Shown here: piece by piece, positions 1-4,683 of the stretch
How positions within the stretch are numbered: the stretch's first letter is position 1
How the letters are laid out: each line of letters opens with the position of its first letter
Origin: CAYSPU01 sp964432995
Lineage (GTDB): Bacteria > Verrucomicrobiota > Verrucomicrobiia > Limisphaerales > JAHDYP01
DNA length: 10,386 nt
Reading direction: 5' to 3'
Assembly: GCA_964432995.1 (NCBI GenBank)
Contig: CAYSPU010000210.1
Location: forward strand, 1-10,386
Position numbers and translations under genes: made by a program
The notes under the pieces: generated by a model
Seen by the model: the letters and a program-made list of their open reading frames with translations, nothing else
Database searches by the model: none
What the model was told of the DNA's origin: nothing

Positions 1-1355
1 TAGACAGTGATCTGCCGCCGTCGTTCGAGCGCCTGGCGGAGGGCGTCTTTGACGGCGTCCACGCGGGGCGCGAGCTCGACGGGCTGGTTGGCGTGGCGAC
101 AGGCGAACTCGAGTTGGCGTTCGTGGTAGCGGACCTTGAACTCGATGAACTTGAGGCCGTGGGCGGTGGAAATGACGACGACGCGTTCGGCGGGGTCGAT
201 TTGGCCGGACTTGAGGAGTTTGATGAGGACGGCGAGGGCAACGCCGGTGTGGGGGCAATTGAACATGCCGGTCCGGTCTCCGAGCGCGGCGGCGTCGGCC
301 AGCTCTTCTTCGGTGGCCTGCTCGACGATTCCGCGGAACTGCTGGAGGGTGCGGACGGCTTTCTCGAAGCTGACCGGGTTGCCGATCTGGATCGCGCTGG
401 CGAGGGTCTTCCGCGCCTGAACCGGTTCGAAGGAGGCGAAACCGCGCCGGTAAGCGAGGTACAGGGGATTGGCCCTCTCGGCTTGGGCGACCACGATGCG
501 CGGAAGCTTGTCGATCAACCCGAGCGCCTGGAGTTGCAGGAGGCCCTTCCCGAGGGCGGAGACGTTTCCGAGGTTGCCGCCCGGAATGATCATGACATCC
601 GGCACCTGCCAATCGAACTGCTGTGCGATCTCGATGCCGACGGTCTTCTGGCCCTCGACGCGTAGCGAGTTCATCGAGTTCGCCAAGTAGATCGTTTCGT
701 CCCTGGTGATCTCCTGCACGACCCGCATGCAACCGTCGAAGTCGGTGTCCAGGGCGAGCACGAGGGCGTCGTTGGCGATGGGCTGGACGAGTTGGGCGGT
801 CGAGATCTTTCCTTTTGGGAGGAGGACGATGGCGGGGATGGCGGCGGCGGCGCAGTAGGCGGCGAGGGCGGCCGAGGTATCCCCGGTGGAGGCGCAGGCC
901 ACGGCCTGGATCGGGGCGCCGTCAGCGATCATCTGTTTCACCTGGGTGACGAGCACGGTCATGCCGAGGTCTTTGAACGATCCGCTGTGAGTATTGCCAC
1001 AGAGCTTGATCCAGAGTTCGCCCATGCCGAGGAGTTTGCCGAGCCGCTGGGCCCAGAACAGGTTGGTGCCTCCTTCGTAGAGCGAGACGATGTTGTCATC
1101 CTGAACCCCGGGGAGGACCCATTCCTTCTTGCCCCAGATGCCGGAGCCATAGGGCCACTGGGTGGTTCGGTAGCGCTCGTCGAAGAGCCGTTTCCATTCG
1201 GCGGCCGGCTGTTGGGCAAGGGCGGTGTGGTCGTGCTGCACCTCGAGCAGCGCGCCGCAGGCCCGGCATTGGTAGATGATCTCGTGCAGGCTGTAGGTCG
1301 CTCCGCATTCGGGGCGGATGCACTGAAACCAGGCGCGATAAGGTGTTGTGGACAT
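1..1355 (-). CDS. thrC: Threonine synthase (PLP-dependent), 3' end at window edge
   Basis: Converts O-phosphohomoserine to threonine with pyridoxal phosphate, the last step of threonine biosynthesis, in the cytoplasm. I translated the minus-strand frame from the ATG at 1355 and found no stop down to base 3: 451 codons. The last two bases, 'ta', leave the next codon as TA-N, so the stop (TAA or TAG) may fall exactly at the edge; the length already suits the family. A zinc-ribbon N-terminus has Cys12, Cys17, Cys30 and Cys33. The Schiff-base lysine is Lys128 in SGSFKDLGM. STGDTS lies at 156-161, and the glycine loop that grips the PLP phosphate, PGGNLGN, at 258-264. It stands alone, divergent from the response regulator, with no threonine-pathway partner in view. 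Other fold-type II enzymes (cysteate synthase, threonine dehydratase) are less likely given the zinc ribbon and the full motif set. Confidence 0.93.
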   Translation of the reverse strand, partial: MSTTPYRAWFQCIRPECGATYSLHEIIYQCRACGALLEVQHDHTALAQQPAAEWKRLFDERYRTTQWPYGSGIWGKKEWVLPGVQDDNIVSLYEGGTNLFWAQRLGKLLGMGELWIKLCGNTHSGSFKDLGMTVLVTQVKQMIADGAPIQAVACASTGDTSAALAAYCAAAAIPAIVLLPKGKISTAQLVQPIANDALVLALDTDFDGCMRVVQEITRDETIYLANSMNSLRVEGQKTVGIEIAQQFDWQVPDVMIIPGGNLGNVSALGKGLLQLQALGLIDKLPRIVVAQAERANPLYLAYRRGFASFEPVQARKTLASAIQIGNPVSFEKAVRTLQQFRGIVEQATEEELADAAALGDRTGMFNCPHTGVALAVLIKLLKSGQIDPAERVVVISTAHGLKFIEFKVRYHERQLEFACRHANQPVELAPRVDAVKDALRQALERRRQITV

Positions 1356-1495
1356 GGGCTGCTTTGGGGCGCTCACGCCCCCGAACGGAGAATGCCATCG
1401 CGGCACGGCGATTCAACTCTCAACGCGCCACTTCCCGGGCAAACCCCGTGTCGAGACTGCCCGTGCGGCAGGGGGTCATTTCTCTGCAGCCACTT

Positions 1496-1548
1496 GGCGC
1501 GCGGGGCGTCTCCGCGGCTCCCGCGTGCCGGCGGTGGCCTGCCGGCGG
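1496..1548. repeat. Imperfect hairpin and 9-bp direct repeat between thrC and the response regulator
   Basis: The 233-bp divergent spacer holds two small structures. Bases 1496-1505 (GGCGCGCGGG) can pair with 1520-1529 (CCCGCGTGCC) in a 10-bp stem with one G-T wobble and a 14-nt loop. Immediately after, TGCCGGCGG occurs at 1526-1534 and again at 1540-1548, a 14-bp period. Either could be an operator or a 5' leader structure for the downstream regulator. In DNA this GC-rich such matches also arise by chance. I see no convincing promoter here for either gene. Confidence 0.3.
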
Positions 1549-1575
1549 AGTTGACGGGATCGCGCCTGAGCGGGT

Positions 1576-1581
1576 AAGGAG
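1576..1581 (+). promoter_or_regulatory. Ribosome binding site of the response regulator
   Basis: AAGGAG lies 7 nt before the ATG at 1589. It settles the start: the reading frame is open further upstream (to 1343), but that extension is low-complexity, lacks a ribosome site and lies outside the receiver domain, whose first strand (MRILVAEDD) begins exactly at 1589. Confidence 0.85.
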
Positions 1582-1588
1582 AGGGAGC

Positions 1589-2218
1589 ATGAGGATCTTG
1601 GTGGCTGAGGATGATGCGACTTCCCGCAGTCTGTTGGTGGCGCTGCTGAGCCGCTGGGGCTATGCTGTCGAAGCGGTGGAGGACGGCGTTGCGGCCCTGG
1701 AGCGATTCCGCAAGCCGGATCCGCCGAACCTGGCGGTATTGGACTGGGTGATGCCGCGGATGGACGGCATCGAGGTGTGCCAGCGGCTCCGACAGGAGGG
1801 AGTGGTGACGCCGTTGTACCTGGTGTTGTTGACGGCCCGGGGGGAGAAGACGGAGATCATCCGCGGATTGCAGGCGGGGGCGAATGACTATGTGACCAAG
1901 CCGTATGATCCGGACGAACTGCGGGCGCGGATCGGGGTCGGACAACGGGTGATTGAACTGCAGGAGGCGCTGGCGGCGCGGTTGCGCGAACTCGAAGAGG
2001 CTCAGGCGCACATCAAGACGCTGCAGGGGGTTCTGCCGATCTGCATGCACTGCCACAAGATCCGCACGGATCACGCCGGCTGGGAGCAACTCGAGCATTA
2101 CATTTCCCAGCATTCAGAGGCCCAGTTCAGCCATTCCATCTGTCCCGAGTGCATGGAAAAGCACCTGGCGCAATACCCGTCGCCGGGCTCCCAAAACGGT
2201 TCCCAAAACGCCAGTTGA
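1589..2218 (+). CDS. Response regulator with receiver domain and C-terminal CxxC/CxxC tail
   Basis: Two-component receiver protein of 209 residues, presumably phosphorylated by an unlinked histidine kinase. The CheY-like domain spans about residues 1-120: acidic pair Asp8-Asp9, phospho-acceptor Asp52 in LDWVMPRMDG, Thr82 in LLTA and Lys104 in TKPYDPDE. A charged heptad-rich helix (about 119-148) follows, likely a coiled coil. There is no DNA-binding output domain. Instead the tail (149-193) reads LPICMHCHKIR, a GW...LE..I segment, then SHSICPECME, with Cys152, Cys155, Cys185 and Cys188 set for a four-cysteine metal site. I know this tail as a recurring addition to receiver, PAS and GAF signalling proteins in deltaproteobacteria, Verrucomicrobia and relatives; its function is not established to my knowledge. 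The last residues repeat SQNGSQN. No kinase is nearby. Confidence 0.9.
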   Translation: MRILVAEDDATSRSLLVALLSRWGYAVEAVEDGVAALERFRKPDPPNLAVLDWVMPRMDGIEVCQRLRQEGVVTPLYLVLLTARGEKTEIIRGLQAGANDYVTKPYDPDELRARIGVGQRVIELQEALAARLRELEEAQAHIKTLQGVLPICMHCHKIRTDHAGWEQLEHYISQHSEAQFSHSICPECMEKHLAQYPSPGSQNGSQNAS

Positions 2219-2226
2219 CGCGTTTT
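2205..2226 (+). terminator. Possible weak terminator hairpin across the regulator's stop codon
   Basis: AAAACGC (2205-2211) and GCGTTTT (2220-2226) form a perfect 7-bp inverted repeat around an 8-nt loop that contains the stop codon TGA (2216-2218). The A-tract/T-tract arms resemble a short intrinsic terminator, but the GC part of the stem is only three pairs, so it would be weak. The same bases overlap the likely -35 box of the tRNA promoter, so the symmetry may simply be part of that region. Confidence 0.3.
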
Positions 2227-2243
2227 CGGGTGGTCGTTAGATT
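2215..2243 (+). promoter_or_regulatory. Likely sigma-70-type promoter of tRNA-Asn
   Basis: TTGACG (2215-2220), a 17-bp spacer and TAGATT (2238-2243) match the -35/-10 consensus at 5/6 and 4/6 positions. A GC-rich discriminator (GCCGCC) follows and the mature tRNA begins 17 nt after the -10 box, the usual arrangement for a stable-RNA promoter. The -35 box overlaps the stop codon of the response regulator gene. No transcription start is proven. Confidence 0.5.
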
Positions 2244-2259
2244 GCCGCCTCCTTTGGGT

Positions 2260-2334
2260 TCCAGAGTAGCTCAATGGTAGAGCACGCGGCTGTTAACCGT
2301 GTGGTTGTAGGTTCGAGTCCTACCTCTGGAGCCA
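2260..2334 (+). tRNA. tRNA-Asn (anticodon GUU), CCA encoded
   Basis: Full cloverleaf, 75 nt including CCA. Acceptor stem TCCAGAG (2260-2266) pairs with CTCTGGA (2324-2330), then G73 and a genomically encoded CCA (2332-2334). D stem GCTC/GAGC. Anticodon stem CGCGG/CCGTG (one G-T pair) holds the loop CTGTTAA with anticodon GTT at 2292-2294, reading Asn codons. T arm GTAGG-TTCGAGT-CCTAC. No mismatch breaks any stem, so it should be functional. The gene fragment behind it starts within about 15 bp of the CCA. Confidence 0.97.
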
Positions 2335-2514
2335 TTCGACTCGCCCCTCGGACTTCTCTACGCTGAGCCCTTCCCCGACCAATGGTCAGCTCTCCAACGC
2401 GAACGCCAACTCAAAGGCTGGTCCCGCGCCAAGAAGCTCGCGCTGATGCATGGCGACTTGGCCGAGTTGAAGCGGTTGGCGCAGTGCCGGGGTCGTTCAA
2501 AGGGCCCGTCCTGA
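2335..2514 (+). pseudogene. 3' remnant of a GIY-YIG endonuclease-like gene
   Basis: The frame ending at the TGA of 2512-2514 encodes about 55 residues beginning LLYAEPFPDQWSAL (from 2353) and continuing RQLKGWSRAKKLALMHGD, LAELKRLAQ and RGRSKGPS. This matches the C-terminal half of the small (roughly 90-110 residue) single-domain GIY-YIG nuclease-like proteins, whose hallmark is a QxKxWSRxKKxALxxGD stretch. The N-terminal half with the GIY...YIG strands and the catalytic arginine is absent, there is no start codon or ribosome site, and homology begins about 15 bp after the tRNA's CCA. It therefore looks like a 5'-truncated relic, probably cut at the tRNA during an integration or excision. Family assignment is from pattern memory and not from a search. 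Confidence 0.75.
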
Positions 2515-2544
2515 GCTTGGCCAAGGCTTCCACCATTTCCCGGT

Positions 2545-3256
2545 TCACGACAGTTCCTCCACCGGCACGGCCTGGCAACCGTCTTCGAGGGGAAAGCCGT
2601 TCCTGGCCCGGCACACGACGGCGGCCGTCCGGATCTGCGCGCGACCCAGCGCCTCGCGTGCGAGCCTGAGATTCACCAGGTCCGCCGCGTCGGGAAGTTC
2701 CGTCCACTTGGCCTCGAACAAGTCGAGCCTTCCCGCGGCTTCCGCCAGGAAGTCAACCTCACGGGTGCGGTCCCGCCAGAAGAAGAGGCTGCGTTCGCGT
2801 CCCGCCGCGAACGAGGAAATCCAGGAGCGGCGTTCGGGGTCGGGCCGCGCGCACTTCGGCGAAGGCGAGGGGGGCGAGTTCGAGAATAGCGGCCCGGCCG
2901 GCCAGGGATTCGCTGACGCCCTTCATCAGCGTGAATTTCTGCGAGCCGGTGAGCAGAGACTGACCGGCGCGATCCCGTTGGGCGTCCACCACCGATTTCA
3001 GGTGCCGGAACAGCCCGGGGGCGTACTGCACCTCGTCCAGGATCGCCGGGGGGGGGTGCCGTTGGAGGAACACGGCCGGCTCCTTCTCGGCCTGCTCGGC
3101 CTCGCTAGGCAGGTCCAAGGAGACGAAGTCGTGGTCCGGAAACAGGCGGCGCAAGGTGAACGTCTTGCCGGTCTGGCGTGCGCCGGTGAGGACGACGACG
3201 GGGCGAGTGGCGGCCAGTTGACGGAGGCTGGCTTCGATGGCGCGCGGAATCCACAT
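2545..3256 (-). pseudogene. AAA_14/DUF4143-type ATPase gene with internal deletion and frame break
   Basis: The first part (from the ATG at 3256, MWIPRAIEA) is the N-terminal ATPase domain of the AAA_14/DUF4143 family: Walker A GARQTGKT at residues 25-32, Walker B AILDEVQ at 71-77, the TGSQKF sensor motif at 103-108, and LLDFLVRGG ending near 152. The last part, in another frame, is the family's C-terminal nuclease-like end: SLFFWRDRTREVDFLAEA at about 2737-2790, FEAKW, and a stop at 2545-2547. Intact members run about 380-420 residues. The linking 150-200 residues are missing and the halves are out of frame, so the ATPase frame runs on for a dozen odd residues and stops at 2759. The joint sits in a perfect palindrome at 2792-2813. 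Members are common orphan accessory genes of uncertain role, some with toxin-antitoxin-like behaviour proposed. A truncated but expressed ATPase cannot be excluded. Confidence 0.85.
2792..2813. repeat. Perfect 8-bp inverted repeat at the deletion joint
   Basis: CGTTCGCG (2792-2799), 6-nt centre TCCCGC, CGCGAACG (2806-2813). On the minus strand it covers codons LVRGG of the ATPase half and runs into RERS of the C-terminal half, so the change of frame and loss of the middle of the gene fall inside it. Confidence 0.8.
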
Positions 3257-3325
3257 GCGCGTAAGATACGATGCAGTCGCATAGTCTGCATTACGGCTGG
3301 CTGACGGGGCGCCCGAACCTTCGGG

Positions 3326-3396
3326 TCCGGAACCGCCGCCCCCTGCCACTGCCGCTCACGAACAACGCGGAGTACTACCGCCTCCGCCAGCCGTGA
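3326..3396 (+). pseudogene. Possible C-terminal scrap of a secreted protein
   Basis: A plus-strand frame ending at the TGA of 3394-3396 reads LPLPLTNNAEYYRLRQP at its end. Many large exported Verrucomicrobia proteins with Ig-like or PEP-CTERM-type architecture finish in a similar 'N.A.FYRLR.P' phrase, so this may be the tail of such a gene whose body has been lost. The open stretch goes back to an ATG at 3271 (41 codons) without a ribosome site, and the leading residues look random. It is a guess from a short motif; chance is a real alternative. Confidence 0.25.
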
Positions 3397-3461
3397 ACCG
3401 GACGGGAAACGCAAGGGAGCATAGCCACGAGGCAATGTTCGGGCTGGGGCGCGACTGTCGG

Positions 3462-3508
3462 CGCAGCATCTCAGCCGCAGGGATCCGGAATCGCCGATGC
3501 TGCGGCTG
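3462..3508. repeat. Two overlapping, mutually exclusive 9-bp inverted repeats
   Basis: CGCAGCATC (3462-3470) is the exact reverse complement of GATGCTGCG (3496-3504). CAGCCGCAG (3472-3480) is the exact reverse complement of CTGCGGCTG (3500-3508). The right-hand arms share 3500-3504, so only one stem can form at a time, as in attenuators or switch-like leaders. Whether this DNA is transcribed is unknown. Confidence 0.6.
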
Positions 3509-3741
3509 GGTCTGTGACTGCTACCGCGTTCCTTTGGGTGACTCCGCGCTCCTGCGTCACTGCGTTTGAACGATCAATCCAGCCAAAACCCGAAGATCTA
3601 ATGTCAAACGGCCTGTTTGAATCAAAGAGCTGTTTGACAATGGACACGAAAGCGAAGCAGGGTGCCGCAGTGATGGCTGCGGGAAGCGGCCACCGGCAGA
3701 GGATCGGCTGCGGCGTCGCCGTCACCGCGATCTGTTACGTC

Positions 3742-3756
3742 GGCTCCCCGGGAGCC
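3742..3756. promoter_or_regulatory. Palindrome 31 bp before deoC
   Basis: GGCTCCCCGGGAGCC is a perfect odd palindrome (seven pairs around a central C) ending 30 nt before the deoC ATG. As RNA it would be a 6-bp hairpin with a 3-nt loop just ahead of the start; as DNA it could be a repressor site. No T-tract follows, so it is not an intrinsic terminator. Confidence 0.35.
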
Positions 3757-3786
3757 AAGGCTTGGGCCAGAGTCTGAGCAACCACC

Positions 3787-4524
3787 ATGAAATACGCCTA
3801 CGAAGAACTCGCGAAGATGATCGATCACTCCCTCCTGCATCCGACGATGACGGATCGGGAGTTGGAGGATGGGTGCCGGCTCGCCGCGAAATACGGCGTC
3901 GCTTCCGTTTGCATCAAGCCCTACGCGGTGAAGCGTGCTGCCGAGCTTCTCCGGGGGAGCGGCGTCAACGTCGGCGCGGTGATTGGTTTTCCGCACGGCA
4001 ACTCCACGACCGAATCCAAGCGCTACGAAACCGAGTTGGCGTGTTGCGACGGCGCGGTCGAGATCGACATGGTCATCAACATCGGCAAGGCGTTGAGCGG
4101 CGACTGGGAATACGTCGAGCGCGACGTGAAGGCGGTCTGCGACGAGGCGCACCAGCGCGGCGCACGGGTGAAGGTGATCCTCGAGAACGACTATCTCGCC
4201 AAGGGCGGCGCGGGCCTGGGCAGCGACGATTTCAAGCGGAAGCTCTGCGCACTGTGCGAGCGCGCCGGTGCCGATTGGGTGAAGACTTCGACCGGCTACG
4301 GCTTCGTGAAGCAGCCTGACGGCAGCTACAACTACCGGGGCGCGACCGCGCACGACCTGGCCCTCATGCGGGCCAGCGTTTCCACCAGGGTCCAGGTCAA
4401 GGCGGCGGGCGGCGTCCGCGATCTCGACGACCTGATCAAGGTCCGCGATCTCGGGGCGAGCCGCTGCGGCGCCACCGCCACGGCCTCCATGCTCGACGAA
4501 TACCGCCGCCGCGCCCGTTGCTGA
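3787..4524 (+). CDS. deoC: Deoxyribose-phosphate aldolase
   Basis: Splits 2-deoxy-D-ribose 5-phosphate into glyceraldehyde 3-phosphate and acetaldehyde, feeding deoxynucleoside carbon into glycolysis; cytoplasmic class I aldolase. The 245-residue length is typical of a TIM-barrel DeoC. Key residues are visible: Asp13 in IDHSLLHP, Asp94 in EIDMVINIG, Schiff-base Lys166 in WVKTSTGYG, the second active-site Lys205 in VKAAGGVR, and the phosphate-binding GASRCGATA near 223-231. The ATG at 3787 starts the family-typical N-terminus; there is no clear Shine-Dalgarno sequence before it (GAGCAACCACC). No phosphopentomutase, nucleoside phosphorylase or deoR-type regulator is in the window, so it stands alone behind a long inverted-repeat-rich leader. 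It converges on the secreted glycosidase-like gene; the 159-bp gap holds a small GAGGC-GGC-GCCTC hairpin (4592-4604). Confidence 0.97.
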   Translation: MKYAYEELAKMIDHSLLHPTMTDRELEDGCRLAAKYGVASVCIKPYAVKRAAELLRGSGVNVGAVIGFPHGNSTTESKRYETELACCDGAVEIDMVINIGKALSGDWEYVERDVKAVCDEAHQRGARVKVILENDYLAKGGAGLGSDDFKRKLCALCERAGADWVKTSTGYGFVKQPDGSYNYRGATAHDLALMRASVSTRVQVKAAGGVRDLDDLIKVRDLGASRCGATATASMLDEYRRRARC

Positions 4525-4683
4525 CCCTCCCGCACGATCGCCCCACACCCGGCCGCCGATGCCGAAAGGCTGCGGCAGTTGACTGGCCAGCGAGGCGGCG
4601 CCTCAGACCATGGCTGTTCAACTTGACTCGGACATCTGACGGCCATTCGGTTCCGCCTCTGCCGCCGCCGCGCATCGTGTGGC

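Larger units (their letters stand above)
3397..3786. other. Non-coding, lower-GC stretch rich in inverted repeats, leader of deoC
   Basis: This 390-bp stretch has no convincing gene; the open frames on either strand lack ribosome sites and family resemblance. About 3565-3660 is clearly less GC-rich than the surroundings. It is dense in inverted repeats: 3462-3470 with 3496-3504; 3472-3480 with 3500-3508 (mutually exclusive with the first); TGTCAAAC (3602-3609) with GTTTGACA (3632-3639), with an alternative GTTTGA at 3615-3620; TTTGA-A-TCAAA at 3616-3626; CCGCAG (3665-3670) with CTGCGG (3677-3682); and GGCTCCCCGGGAGCC (3742-3756). A TTGACA at 3634-3639 has no good -10 partner at 17 bp. It probably carries the deoC promoter and control elements, but I cannot name a known riboswitch or operator. 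Confidence 0.45.

Noticed and set aside
93..1577. Plus-strand open frames of 190 and 261 residues opposite thrC
   Set aside because: They are antisense shadows of threonine synthase, rich in Gly/Asp/Glu because of the GC-rich codons, with no ribosome site or family resemblance; the minus-strand frame carries all the PLP-enzyme motifs.
1550..1581. TTGACG at 1550-1555 as a promoter for the response regulator
   Set aside because: At normal spacing the -10 box would fall on the ribosome binding site, leaving no room for a transcript leader.
1343..1588. 82-residue N-terminal extension of the response regulator
   Set aside because: AAGGAG lies 7 nt before the ATG at 1589, where the first receiver strand starts; the upstream part is low-complexity and conserved in no receiver protein I know.
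1373..2113. Minus-strand 246-residue frame across the response regulator
   Set aside because: Arg/His/Pro-rich shadow of a gene with clear receiver motifs on the plus strand.
3514..3777. Plus-strand 87-residue frame upstream of deoC
   Set aside because: No ribosome site, no recognisable motif, and it covers the inverted-repeat-rich lower-GC stretch; more likely non-coding.
2335..3786. Second copy of the tRNA-Asn 3' end as an attachment-site repeat
   Set aside because: I looked for repeats of the T-arm and acceptor sequence downstream and saw none of useful length.
3622..4548. Minus-strand 308-residue frame opposite deoC
   Set aside because: Antisense shadow; deoC on the plus strand has every catalytic residue.
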